Below are positions 21,373-30,151 of a stretch of DNA of 64,000 bases, piece after piece; within the stretch, counting starts at the first letter, position 1, and each line of letters starts with the position of its first letter. The notes beneath the pieces were generated by a model, which was given only the letters and a program-made list of their open reading frames with translations, did not search any database and was not told the origin of the DNA. The position numbers and the translations under genes were made by a program. This DNA comes from Desulfovibrio sp. TomC (GTDB taxonomy: Bacteria; Desulfobacterota; Desulfovibrionia; Desulfovibrionales; Desulfovibrionaceae): the NCBI RefSeq assembly GCF_000801335.2, contig NZ_JSEH01000021.1, positions 1 to 64,000 on the forward strand, read 5' to 3'.

Positions 21373-24300
21373 GCGTCCCCCTCCCCGGCCGGCTCATTGC
21401 TTCGAAGCCGGGCATTGTAGCTGCTGGTGATCTTGTCCTCATAGGAGGTCCGGGTGGATTCCTCCAGGGAACGCCACACGAGTAGCTGTTTGCGCAAATC
21501 GTTTAGAAAGCCCTTGTTGAGCCGCTTCCACATGCCGGCTTCGCCGGCCACGCGCGTCAGTTCCACATCAATTTCCATATAGCCCGGGGTGTCCTTGGCC
21601 GGCGTAAAGACAATGGACATGGACTGTTTGATGCCGAAATCGAAGGGGGCCAGCCAGACCGTGCCGGTTAAGCGCATACAGGCCCGCAAATCGCAGAACT
21701 CCGGATGGAGTTCTTTGGGATGCGGCGAGGAACCGGGCAGATCCCAAGGGCACTCAAAAACGTAGTCCACGTCGGCAGTGGCGAAAAGGCCATGGGACAC
21801 ATCCTGGTGGGACTGGTAATAGTCGAAGAGAAACCCGCCGGCGCACTCCTGCTCGCGTACCTTGACCAGAAACGGCAGCCGGGTGGCGATAACCCCGTCC
21901 ACGGCATCGGGCAGCGTCCAGGAGCGGTTGACGTCGGGAATGGCGATCTGGCCGGCAACCCTGGAGGGATAGATGACCGAGAGCAGCACCACGGCAATGA
22001 CCAGCAGCATGGCGGCCACGCCGGCCGTGGAGGAATAGTTGGCGGTCATGCCGGCCCAAAGCGACGAGCCGGACAAGAGCCCGGCGGCGGTCTGGGCCAG
22101 GAGATAGCCCAGGACCACGCTGATGACGGCAAAGGCCAGGGCTTCGGCGATAAACAGGAACGATACATGGGACGGGGCCAGTCCCACGGCCGTGTAAACG
22201 CCGATTTCCCGTTTTCGCTCATAGACCGCGCCGATCATGGTATTGAGCACAATCAGCACGGAAATCACCAAGGGGATGAGGATGTTGGGTACGCCGGCAT
22301 AGCCCAGGGAGTCGCCGGCGTGGTACAAAAACACCCCGTCGGCCTGGCCGGAAAAAACCGCCAGACCAAAGCGATCGGCCAAACGGCCGGCCAGAACCGA
22401 ATCATTGGTCGCTGCGGCGTTGCCGCTCTCCACACCGGCGGCCGGCGGGGCCACCGCCACGGACTTGAGCTGTCCGCCAAGGCCGATCAGCGTCTCATAG
22501 GGGACAATGACGACCAGATCATCGTCGATGTGCTGATAGCGGCTTTGCAGGCTCTTGACGTCCTCGCCCGACTCGGCCGCCTCCTTTTCGACTTCGCTGA
22601 CCTCTTTGGAAACCTCGGACGGGAAAACCACCGGCATGAGCGGCTCGCCATCGAGATCCGGCCGCTCTTCCAGGGCATTTTTGCGGAAAAGGCCGCTGAC
22701 CGTAAATGTCCGGCCAAAAAGCGTCACGCTGTCGCCCGGGGTAACGCCCAGACGCTCGGCCATGGGCACAGGCAGGATGACGGCGGCACCGTCGCCAGGG
22801 GCAAACCAGCGGCCGGCCGTCAGCACACCGGCCATGCGCCCCAGGCGGGCTTCATCGGCCGACAGGCCCATGATGCCCTGGACGGGTTCACTGTGCCGGC
22901 CGGCCCGGATGGCGGTGATGGGGGCCACGTTTTTTTCCGGCAACTCAAGCCAGGCCAACGGGGCCACCACGTCGGCCGTGCCATAGGCATCGGCCACGAC
23001 CGCCAGGGATTCGGGCGGCAGGGAATGCCAGCCGATATTTTTAAGCAGCACCCCCTGGTACGGCGCGCTCTCCGCAATCAGGATCGCGCTTTCGTCCCGG
23101 GTGGATTTGATGCTCGTAAAACTCATGATGGTGAAGGTCAGGATGACAAGCGTCAGGCAGGTCAGGGCTGTTCGGACCTTGCGGCGGCGCAGGTTGCTCA
23201 CGCCAATGACGAAGGCAGCGGCAAAAGCGCGCATCCCGCCGATTTCCGTGGATTTGACATGGGAGGCCCGACGTTGCAGCGCCGTCATCTCGCGCTCAAA
23301 GCGCATGAAGATAATGGCTGCCACCATGACCGACAGGCCCAGGATGAAAAAGGCGATGATGACCACCAGCGGCGAATAGGTGAGCTTAAAGGCCGGGTGG
23401 ACGGCGTAGACCACGGCAATGACGGCGGCAAGCGTCCCCAGGAAGGCCGCGATGCGTTTGTGGATGTCGGCGTAGTTAAAGACCACCCGCTCCACGCAGT
23501 AGGCAAAGGGGATAAACAGGGCAATGTAAAAGAGCACGCCTAACAGCACATCGCGCTGGGTTTTTTCCACATCGTTGTAGACCCGAACAGCCAGAGCCCA
23601 GCTGGACCGGGCCGCCGTCACCATGGCTTCGTAGTGCCTGGCCTCGCCAGCGGCCCAGGCCTGGGCATAGAGCGAACGGCCCTGGTCGGTCAGGTCGCGG
23701 ATGCGCTCGCTGACAATGCCGTGGGCTTCAAGATTGGCGATGCGCGGCCCGACCAGCGCCCACATGTCGCGGGCGGCGAGCAGTTCCGTGGTCGGCAGCA
23801 CGGAATAGGCCTCCACGGGATAGCCGACGCCGGTCGGATGTGCCGCGTCGGCATTTAAAAGCAGGAGCTTTCGGGCCAGCACCGTGTCGGACAGGATGCA
23901 CTTAAAGGGTGTTCCCGGTTCGAGAAAAATGGAGAGCAGGGTGGAATCGAGGGTGTCTAAACGACTGAACCAGGAGCGCATGGGCGCGGCCTCACGCCGG
24001 GCATCGAGCAGTTCGATGCGGGTGAAATAGCGAAACGAGCGCGGATCAAAGGCGGAAAAGAGCGTGGTCTGGTCGCAACCGAACATGATCAGGTCGGTTT
24101 CCATGCTGTTCCGGTTCATCTTGACCCGATACGCATCCTTGCCGGTCTGCTTCTTGTCGATGGCCCAAACGGCCGAACCGGTATCGGGATCAAACCGGAA
24201 GCCCTCGATGACGGCCTTGTCCAGCACGTACTTCTTGTTGGCCAGCCCACTCACCCGAAACTGGCCCCGGGCGTCGGTGATGGCGTAAAACCGGGTCTTG

Positions 24301-26309
24301 CCCTGGTAGACGCACACCACGGTGTCCGGGGCCGGACGGTCGGGAAAAAGCTCGCCCTGGCGGATGAAGTTGACGCGGCCGGTGAGGGTTGAAAAGACAT
24401 TTCGCGGCCGTTTCTCGCCCACCTCGAAATCGGCTCGGCTCATGGCCACCAAGACCGCCGTCACAAACCGGCTCTGGCGGGCCAGGGAAACAAAATCCAC
24501 CTGATCGGGCGTGTCGCCCGGCGTGCCCCAGGCCAGTCGGGCGTCGCCAGTCGTGGCCAGGGTGAAGCCAAGGACGCCGGCGATATTGCCAAATTCGCCG
24601 CCAAGAGCCGGACGGTCGGGCAAAAGGCCCTGCCAGGGGTGCTGGCGGTCGTCGCGCATGCCGTCGCAGTAGTAGCCGGCCGGCAGCCCTGCGTCCTTGG
24701 CGGCGGCTTCGGCGGCGGCGGCCAGGGAGCGATTGATGCGGCCGTAGGCCTGGCCGGGATTAACGTCGGGCTTGACCTCAAAGGCAAACCCTTTGCAAAA
24801 ACTACCCACCCCGTCGCCGTGGCTGGACAGGCGGAGCGAGGCCTGAGCCGCCAGATCGCGGTCGCCCACGAGCTTTCGCAGCTCCCGGGCGCTTTCCACA
24901 CAGTCGGCCTCAGCCTCGGCTCCGGCCCGGGCACGCAGCAGACGGGCCTTGGTCGCCGGGATGAGGTCGCGGAGCGCCCGGGCTTCGACCGGGGGGAGCG
25001 CACCAAAATCCTCGCGCCACATGAGCCGACGCAGTTCGGCGCGGCGGGCGGCCAGGGCGCTGATCGTGGGTTCGTCGCGGTGCGTCCCGGCCAGACGCAG
25101 GCGCATCAGATGGGTGGTGACGCTGTCCACCTCGTCTTTGAGGCTTTCCAGCAATGTCTCGCGCAGGGACACATCGCCAAGCGAGGCCCCGGCCCCCTCG
25201 CCGTCAGAGTTCAGGGCGTCCAGCGACGCCAGCACGGCGTCGGTCTGGCGCACGCTTTCCTTGAGCTCCCGGGACTGGCCGCGCAGATCCTTGCCCTTGC
25301 CGCGAAGGGCCGCGAAAAATTCCCGCAGCCCGGCCAGGGACTGGCCGCTCCCGGACGTGGCCACCAGCAGCGTCGGCCGGGCCGGGGGATGCGCGGCCAA
25401 TTGCCGGGCCAGACGCACCAAGACGGCCACCGAGGCGGCCTCGTCTGCACCAGGAGCCTGCCCCGGGGCATAGGCAGCGGTATCGTAGGGGGCGTCCACC
25501 ACCACCAGTTGGCCGGCCTGGGCCGGATCGGTCCCCGGAATGAGGAGATGGACGTTTTGCCCCACCACCGGCTCCCAGGCCGCCCTGGCGGTCAGGGCGG
25601 CGGTCTGGCCGTCCGTCTCACCGCGCAGGGTCCGATAGTCGCCAAATAGCTGGGCCGCTTCTCCGGCCGTGATCCGAAAGCGGGGAAACCGGATCGGGGT
25701 CAGCTCGAACTTGTCGCGGAAAACGCTGTTATCGGCCGGTTGCCCGGCCGGGCTGTCGTCCACATAGACCAGGGCCTTGGCCCCGAGCTGGGCTGCGCCC
25801 TGCCAGTTGCGTCCGCTTTTCAGGTCCATAAGGACGATGGCGTCCTTGACGGCGCTCCCATCGAAATCCCGGTAGTTCCCCGGACCGGCATAGACCACCG
25901 GGCCGGTCAGTCCGCCCGGGGGGACCGAGCCCGGCGTAAAGGCATTGAGCGCCAGGGGGGTCAGGGTCGCCGCTGCGCCGCCAGGTACGGACAGGGCGGC
26001 CCGGCCTTGGACCATGGCCGGGGCGCGGTAGGAGAGCCGCCCGACTTCACCCAGATTCAGGCTTCTGAAAAAGGCTTCCAGGGCATCGGCCACCGCCCGG
26101 CTGCCCGGAGTGCCCAGAGAACGGTCGCCCAGGCCGGCCAGGGCGTCGATGACAGCCTTGTCCAGGTCGGCGTCGGCCGCAGTCAGCCAGGTCTCGGCCA
26201 GGGCAGCGCCCTGGGAGGAGGCAGCCTCGGCTTTCCTGGCCCGCTTGGCCGCAGCCGGGCCAGCGGTCAGCAGTCCCAGCCACGCGACAACCAGGAGGAC
26301 AAGGCACAC
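21369..26309 (-). CDS. Giant FtsX/MacB-type permease fused to a degenerate M28-peptidase-like extracytoplasmic domain
   Basis: About 1646 residues from a GTG at 26309. Order: signal/anchor (CLVLLVVAWLGLLTAGPAAA), PA-like segment (about 130-160), M28-peptidase-like fold (about 246-370) in which the usual metal-ligand positions are changed (DAPYD instead of a His-containing motif; GADEAAS instead of G-A-N-D), a helical part, a carboxypeptidase-regulatory-like beta domain (about 640-700), three membrane spans (about 916-1001), the FtsX N-helix (about 1030-1063), a MacB-like periplasmic domain (1064-1336), three FtsX spans (1345-1450) and a 195-residue C-terminal domain without assignment. The start is uncertain: an ATG at 26361 with a strong GGGAGG is in another frame, so a frameshift in the GGGG run at 26346-26349 is possible. 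Confidence 0.75.
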   Translation of the reverse strand: MCLVLLVVAWLGLLTAGPAAAKRARKAEAASSQGAALAETWLTAADADLDKAVIDALAGLGDRSLGTPGSRAVADALEAFFRSLNLGEVGRLSYRAPAMVQGRAALSVPGGAAATLTPLALNAFTPGSVPPGGLTGPVVYAGPGNYRDFDGSAVKDAIVLMDLKSGRNWQGAAQLGAKALVYVDDSPAGQPADNSVFRDKFELTPIRFPRFRITAGEAAQLFGDYRTLRGETDGQTAALTARAAWEPVVGQNVHLLIPGTDPAQAGQLVVVDAPYDTAAYAPGQAPGADEAASVAVLVRLARQLAAHPPARPTLLVATSGSGQSLAGLREFFAALRGKGKDLRGQSRELKESVRQTDAVLASLDALNSDGEGAGASLGDVSLRETLLESLKDEVDSVTTHLMRLRLAGTHRDEPTISALAARRAELRRLMWREDFGALPPVEARALRDLIPATKARLLRARAGAEAEADCVESARELRKLVGDRDLAAQASLRLSSHGDGVGSFCKGFAFEVKPDVNPGQAYGRINRSLAAAAEAAAKDAGLPAGYYCDGMRDDRQHPWQGLLPDRPALGGEFGNIAGVLGFTLATTGDARLAWGTPGDTPDQVDFVSLARQSRFVTAVLVAMSRADFEVGEKRPRNVFSTLTGRVNFIRQGELFPDRPAPDTVVCVYQGKTRFYAITDARGQFRVSGLANKKYVLDKAVIEGFRFDPDTGSAVWAIDKKQTGKDAYRVKMNRNSMETDLIMFGCDQTTLFSAFDPRSFRYFTRIELLDARREAAPMRSWFSRLDTLDSTLLSIFLEPGTPFKCILSDTVLARKLLLLNADAAHPTGVGYPVEAYSVLPTTELLAARDMWALVGPRIANLEAHGIVSERIRDLTDQGRSLYAQAWAAGEARHYEAMVTAARSSWALAVRVYNDVEKTQRDVLLGVLFYIALFIPFAYCVERVVFNYADIHKRIAAFLGTLAAVIAVVYAVHPAFKLTYSPLVVIIAFFILGLSVMVAAIIFMRFEREMTALQRRASHVKSTEIGGMRAFAAAFVIGVSNLRRRKVRTALTCLTLVILTFTIMSFTSIKSTRDESAILIAESAPYQGVLLKNIGWHSLPPESLAVVADAYGTADVVAPLAWLELPEKNVAPITAIRAGRHSEPVQGIMGLSADEARLGRMAGVLTAGRWFAPGDGAAVILPVPMAERLGVTPGDSVTLFGRTFTVSGLFRKNALEERPDLDGEPLMPVVFPSEVSKEVSEVEKEAAESGEDVKSLQSRYQHIDDDLVVIVPYETLIGLGGQLKSVAVAPPAAGVESGNAAATNDSVLAGRLADRFGLAVFSGQADGVFLYHAGDSLGYAGVPNILIPLVISVLIVLNTMIGAVYERKREIGVYTAVGLAPSHVSFLFIAEALAFAVISVVLGYLLAQTAAGLLSGSSLWAGMTANYSSTAGVAAMLLVIAVVLLSVIYPSRVAGQIAIPDVNRSWTLPDAVDGVIATRLPFLVKVREQECAGGFLFDYYQSHQDVSHGLFATADVDYVFECPWDLPGSSPHPKELHPEFCDLRACMRLTGTVWLAPFDFGIKQSMSIVFTPAKDTPGYMEIDVELTRVAGEAGMWKRLNKGFLNDLRKQLLVWRSLEESTRTSYEDKITSSYNARLRSNEPAGEGDA

Positions 26310-26367
26310 AGCGGCCGGGCCAGGCTCGGCCCGGCAGGGAGGAGAGGGGCTGGCGCGGCATCCGAAC

Positions 26368-27108
26368 TCAGTCCTCCCGGGTTCCGATGCCGCCGACGGT
26401 GATATTGAGCTGGTCGCGCTCTTCGATCTTGTCGATGCGACCGTCCCGAATCCAGACCACCCGATCGGAGACATTGAGCATTTTATAGTCGTGGGTGGCG
26501 GAGATGACGGTGACGCCGCGATCGGAACTCAGGCGTTTTAACAGCGTGATAATCTCTTCGCCGGTGGTCAGGTCCAGGTTGCCGGTGGGTTCGTCGGCCA
26601 GGATAATGGCCGGGGTATTGGCCAGGGACCGGGCTATGGCCACCCGCTGCTGCTGGCCGCCGGAGAGTTCCTGGGGACGGTGGGCGTGGCGCTCGCGCAG
26701 GCCGACCAGACCAAGGAGTTCCAGGCCCTTTTCCGTGGCCTCGTCCTGGGAGGCGCCGGCAAAGGTCATGGGCAACGTGACGTTCTCCAGGGCGGTCATC
26801 ACCTGGATAAGGTTAAATGTCTGGAAAATATAGCCTATTTTTCGGTTTCGCAGCCAGGCCAGCTCGTAGGCGTCGAGCTGGGCAATATCCACTTCGTCAA
26901 TAAAGACCTTGCCGGTGGACGGCTTGTCCAGGCCGCCGATCATGTTAAACAGCGTGGATTTGCCCGACCCCGACGGTCCCATGATGGAAAGATATTCCCC
27001 GGCCTTGATGGTCAGGTCCACGCCGCGAAGGGCCTGGACCACTTGCGTGCCCATGGTAAACGTCCTGGCCACGCCGGCCACCCGGACGATATTGTGCGCC
27101 TCGGCCAT
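26368..27108 (-). CDS. MacB/LolD-type ABC transporter ATP-binding protein
   Basis: 246 residues from the ATG at 27108 (after GGGGGA); the longer in-frame start at 27213 would overlap the upstream permease. Walker A GPSGSGKST (about 44-52), Q-loop, signature LSGGQQQRVAIA (about 147), Walker B IILADEPTGNLD (about 167), and switch His in SATHDYKML are all present. It belongs to the group that powers mechanotransmission permeases with FtsX folds (MacB, LolCDE, FtsEX). It lies between its two likely permease partners. Confidence 0.9.
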   Translation of the reverse strand: MAEAHNIVRVAGVARTFTMGTQVVQALRGVDLTIKAGEYLSIMGPSGSGKSTLFNMIGGLDKPSTGKVFIDEVDIAQLDAYELAWLRNRKIGYIFQTFNLIQVMTALENVTLPMTFAGASQDEATEKGLELLGLVGLRERHAHRPQELSGGQQQRVAIARSLANTPAIILADEPTGNLDLTTGEEIITLLKRLSSDRGVTVISATHDYKMLNVSDRVVWIRDGRIDKIEERDQLNITVGGIGTRED

Positions 27109-27142
27109 AGTCCCCCGCTTCTTCCTTAGCCCGCCCGGCGGG

Positions 27143-27874
27143 TCATTCCTGGGCCCGCATGGCTTCCACCGGCCGCATTCTGGCGGCGACCACCGCCGGA
27201 TAGACCACGCCAAGGAGGCTCAAGCCGGCCCCGACCGCAATGGACAGAGCGAGCGTCGCGCCAAGATCGATCATGGAAAGATTGGTCGCGGCGGCAAAGC
27301 CGAACCGCAAAAGCCCGACGAGCACCCCGACGAGCACCCCCAACACTCCGCCAATAAAGGACCCGGCCAAGCCCTGCATGCCGGCTTCCAGCAAAAAAAG
27401 CCGCAGAATAAAACGATCAAGCGCCCCCAGGCATTTCATGGTGCCGATTTCACGAAAGCGCTCGGTAACGGCCATCAGCTGGGCATTGACGATGCCGACG
27501 GTGCATACGAGCAACGACAGGATGACGATCCAGCGCTCCTTGGGACTGGTTTGCAGGCGGGCGGCCTCAGCGGCAACGGAGACGGCGGCCGACGGCAAGG
27601 CCGGCAGATCGTAGCCGGCATCAACCAGGGCGGTGCGGAGTTGCGGGTTGCCGGAACGCAACAAACCCACGGCCACGTCCGAGCCGGTGAGGATGAAACT
27701 CAAAAAGGCCACGGCCAATACCAGACTGGCCACGGTGATCAGGGACCGAAAAAACCGGACCTGAATACTTTTAATACTGATTTCCAGGGACTTGCGAAAG
27801 GGCAGGACCACCTGCCTGGCTACTTTGGGCGACCGGCCCGCTTTCGGTGCAATCGCGCCGTCTGGCTGCGCCAT
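27143..27874 (-). CDS. FtsX-like ABC permease with very short periplasmic domain
   Basis: 243 residues from the ATG at 27874 (GGGTGG ribosome site); an ATG at 27934 is in frame but lacks one. One membrane span near residue 45-65, a periplasmic part of only about 60 residues, then three spans with the FtsX hallmark region (ERFREIGTMKCLGALDRFIL, about 138-157) and a C-terminal AARMRPVEAMRAQE typical of FtsX/MacB. It is much smaller than the giant permease encoded two genes later, and the two would form an asymmetric heterodimer with the ATPase. First gene downstream of the sigma54-type promoter at 27936-27950. Confidence 0.82.
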   Translation of the reverse strand: MAQPDGAIAPKAGRSPKVARQVVLPFRKSLEISIKSIQVRFFRSLITVASLVLAVAFLSFILTGSDVAVGLLRSGNPQLRTALVDAGYDLPALPSAAVSVAAEAARLQTSPKERWIVILSLLVCTVGIVNAQLMAVTERFREIGTMKCLGALDRFILRLFLLEAGMQGLAGSFIGGVLGVLVGVLVGLLRFGFAAATNLSMIDLGATLALSIAVGAGLSLLGVVYPAVVAARMRPVEAMRAQE

Positions 27875-27935
27875 GCGTCCACCCAATTCCGGCCGCTTCG
27901 GGCCGAAGTCTGCATTGTTGCCCGGCCAGGGCATC

Positions 27936-27950
27936 GCAACAACCGAACCA
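27936..27950 (-). promoter_or_regulatory. Predicted sigma54 promoter of the FtsX/ABC/DUF6785 operon
   Basis: On the minus strand TGGTTC-GGTTG-TTGC keeps the invariant GG and GC ten bases apart and the TTGC -12 box; the following C-G positions of the -24 box also agree with the longer consensus. Start of transcription would be near 27925, about 50 nt before the permease ATG. A sigma54 activator is encoded immediately upstream. Confidence 0.6.
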
Positions 27951-28070
27951 CAGGGATGCTGCCGCCGGACGTCGCCCTGATCCCTCCCGCAACAGCCGCT
28001 CTCTCATCCGGGTGACACTTCACCTCTTGAACCGAGAGAGGAAGAGGGCCAGTCACCCGGGAGGGGTTCA

Positions 28071-28084
28071 TCTGTTGTGACAGA
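28071..28084. promoter_or_regulatory. Candidate activator palindrome TCTGT-N4-ACAGA
   Basis: A perfect 5-bp inverted repeat lies about 120 bp upstream of the predicted sigma54 promoter at 27936-27950 and just after the response-regulator gene. Position fits an enhancer-binding site, but only one copy is seen and the motif is short. Confidence 0.35.
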
Positions 28085-28134
28085 AACCCCCCTCCTTGCC
28101 AAGGCAGGGGCGGGTCCGGACGGTGACGGTCTGC

Positions 28135-29499
28135 TTATTTTTTCGGGCGGCGTTTGGGGATTTCAATGCCGTATTTCTGAATCTTGTAATTCAGTGCCCG
28201 GCGGCTGACGCCCAGAAGCGGCGCGGCTTCCTTCTGCACCCAGCCCGACTGTTCCAGGGCGCGCACGATGGCGGCCTTTTCGCTCTGATCCAGGGACATG
28301 TTGTCGGCCGAGCGATCGGGTCCCTTGCCGGCCAGGGGGAGCTGCAGATCCTGGGGGGCCAGCACGCTGTCGGTACAAAGGACCACCCCGGCCTCCAGGG
28401 CGTTTCGCAGCTGGCGGACGTTGCCGGGCCAGGGATAGGCGGTCAGATAGGCCATGGTCTCGTCCGGCACGGTCACCGGCGGCATTCCCTGGGCGGCGCA
28501 GAACTGGCGGGTGAAATGCTCGGCCAAAATGGGAATGTCCTCACGGCGCTCACGCAGAGGCGGCACGTTGATCGTCACCACCTTGAGGCGATAGAGCAGG
28601 TCTTCCCGGAAAATGCCCGCAGCCACCTGCTCGAAGATGTCGGCGTTGGTGGCGGCAATGACCCGGCAGTCGACCTGGATTTCGCGTACGTCGCCAATAC
28701 GCCGGATCTTGTGGTTTTCCAGGACGCGCAGGAGACGAATCTGCATCTCCGTTGAAATATTGCCGATCTCGTCAAGGAAAAGGGTACCCAGGTTGGCCTG
28801 TTCAATCAGGCCCTTTTTGTCTTTGACCGCATGGGTGAACGAGCCCTTGACGTGGCCAAAGAGCTCGGATTCGAGCAGGCCGGCCGGGGTCGAACCGCAG
28901 TCCACGGTGACCAACGGACCGTTCTTGCGGGCACTGCGGCGGTGGATCAGGTTGGCCACCAGCTCCTTGCCGGTGCCGGATTCGCCAAGGACCAGGACAT
29001 TGACGTCGCGCGGGGCCACCCGCTCGATCATGGCGGCCAGATCGCGCATGGCCGGACTGGTGCCGACCAGACCGGTCTCGCCGAGTTGCTCGGCCCGGGC
29101 GGCGTCAAGACCGGCCGCCTTGGCAAAAACCTCGGTCACCCGGGTCAACAGCTCCTGCCCGTCAAAAGGCTTGGTCAGGTAATCCACGGCCCCGTGCTTG
29201 ATGGCGAACACTGCCCCGGGGATGCTGCCATGGGCGGTTAAAAAGATGATGGGCAGCTTGATGTTGCGCTTTTCCATCTCTTCAAGCATCCGCATCCCGT
29301 CCATGCCGGGCATCCGAATGTCGGAAATGACCAGGCGCACGGCCTTGCGCGACAACACGTCCAGGGCCTCCAGGCCGTCGGTGGCCGTAATGACGTCATA
29401 GCCGGCCGAGACGAGGCGCACCTCCAGGACTTCCAGGATGTGCGGGTCGTCATCGACAACGAGGACGGTCTTGCGGGTCTGCTGCGCGCCTATGCTCAT
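28135..29499 (-). CDS. sigma54-dependent response regulator, GlrR/QseF-like
   Basis: 454 residues: receiver domain 1-125 with phosphoacceptor Asp60 (ISDIRMPGMDG) and Lys110, AAA+ domain with Walker A GESGTGKE (172-179), Walker B LFLDEIGN, and a Fis-type helix-turn-helix at the C-terminus (about 410-450). The sigma54-contacting loop reads GSFTHA at 219-224 instead of GAFTGA. It is the last gene after a histidine kinase and a lipoprotein, the glrK-qseG-glrR order of enterobacteria. The nearest candidate target is the ABC operon at 27874, whose promoter looks sigma54-type. Confidence 0.88.
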   Translation of the reverse strand: MSIGAQQTRKTVLVVDDDPHILEVLEVRLVSAGYDVITATDGLEALDVLSRKAVRLVISDIRMPGMDGMRMLEEMEKRNIKLPIIFLTAHGSIPGAVFAIKHGAVDYLTKPFDGQELLTRVTEVFAKAAGLDAARAEQLGETGLVGTSPAMRDLAAMIERVAPRDVNVLVLGESGTGKELVANLIHRRSARKNGPLVTVDCGSTPAGLLESELFGHVKGSFTHAVKDKKGLIEQANLGTLFLDEIGNISTEMQIRLLRVLENHKIRRIGDVREIQVDCRVIAATNADIFEQVAAGIFREDLLYRLKVVTINVPPLRERREDIPILAEHFTRQFCAAQGMPPVTVPDETMAYLTAYPWPGNVRQLRNALEAGVVLCTDSVLAPQDLQLPLAGKGPDRSADNMSLDQSEKAAIVRALEQSGWVQKEAAPLLGVSRRALNYKIQKYGIEIPKRRPKK

Positions 29500-29535
29500 G
29501 GGTGCTTCTGGGCGGCCGGCCGTGGCCGGACCGGA

Positions 29536-30150
29536 TCAGTAATTGCTGAGACCCTTTTTCTTTTCCTGGATCTGCTGGTGGATGGACTCCAGAGCCTTGA
29601 CCTGCTGTTGCAGACTTTTTCGCACCTGCTCCTCGCGCTCGACGAGTTTCTTGCCGCACTCACGTTCCAGGGCCGCCTTTTGCTCCTTAAGGACAAAGGC
29701 CGGCTTGAACGATTTGACGACGCCAAGCAGGAACCGGGCATCCTCGCCGCTGCCGCCGGGCGGGGATTTCTTGGCCCAGGCGTCGAGCATGTCCAGGGCG
29801 GCGGAAACCTCGGCATCGCTGCCGGCCTGGGAGAGCTTGACGGCAGCCATGGCAAACAGGGCTCTTTGACGGACGTCCTGGGCGGTTTCAACCGCTGCGG
29901 CCTCGCGCCACAGCGTCATTGCCCGCTTGACCTCGCCGGATTCGTAGGCGCGAAGCCCCTGGTCGTAGGCCGTCTCCCGCTCGATTTTGCAAATGATCAC
30001 TTCCTTGGACGGCGCGGGCGGCGGCGCGGGCGCAACCACCGGCGCCGGGACCGGTTCGTGCCGGGCGCAACCAAGCGCCAAAACCAAGGACAGCCCGCAG
30101 CATATGCGGGCAGCGGTCGTGCCTATACGGTGCAAAACACATCGGGCCAT
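29536..30150 (-). CDS. QseG-like lipoprotein between kinase and regulator genes
   Basis: 204 residues from the ATG at 30150, one base after the kinase stop region (30152). This start gives a clean lipoprotein signal: basic N-terminus, hydrophobic core GLSLVLALGC with the lipobox Cys near residue 28. A Pro/Ala-rich linker follows, then a mostly helical domain with TPR-like helices and a C-terminal coiled coil (about 155-200). Longer in-frame starts lie inside the kinase gene and lose the signal. By position and type it corresponds to QseG, an outer-membrane lipoprotein that interacts with its kinase QseE. Confidence 0.75.
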   Translation of the reverse strand: MARCVLHRIGTTAARICCGLSLVLALGCARHEPVPAPVVAPAPPPAPSKEVIICKIERETAYDQGLRAYESGEVKRAMTLWREAAAVETAQDVRQRALFAMAAVKLSQAGSDAEVSAALDMLDAWAKKSPPGGSGEDARFLLGVVKSFKPAFVLKEQKAALERECGKKLVEREEQVRKSLQQQVKALESIHQQIQEKKKGLSNY

Positions 30151-30151
30151 A

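Noticed and set aside
26047-26361. 104-residue minus-strand frame starting at the good ribosome site before the giant FtsX gene
   Set aside because: Translation is Gly/Arg/Pro-rich without motif; only its first codons are of interest as a possible frameshifted start of the FtsX gene.
28087-28110. Possible terminator after the GlrR-like gene
   Set aside because: Only a 5-bp core stem with mismatches and a short TTT; not convincing.
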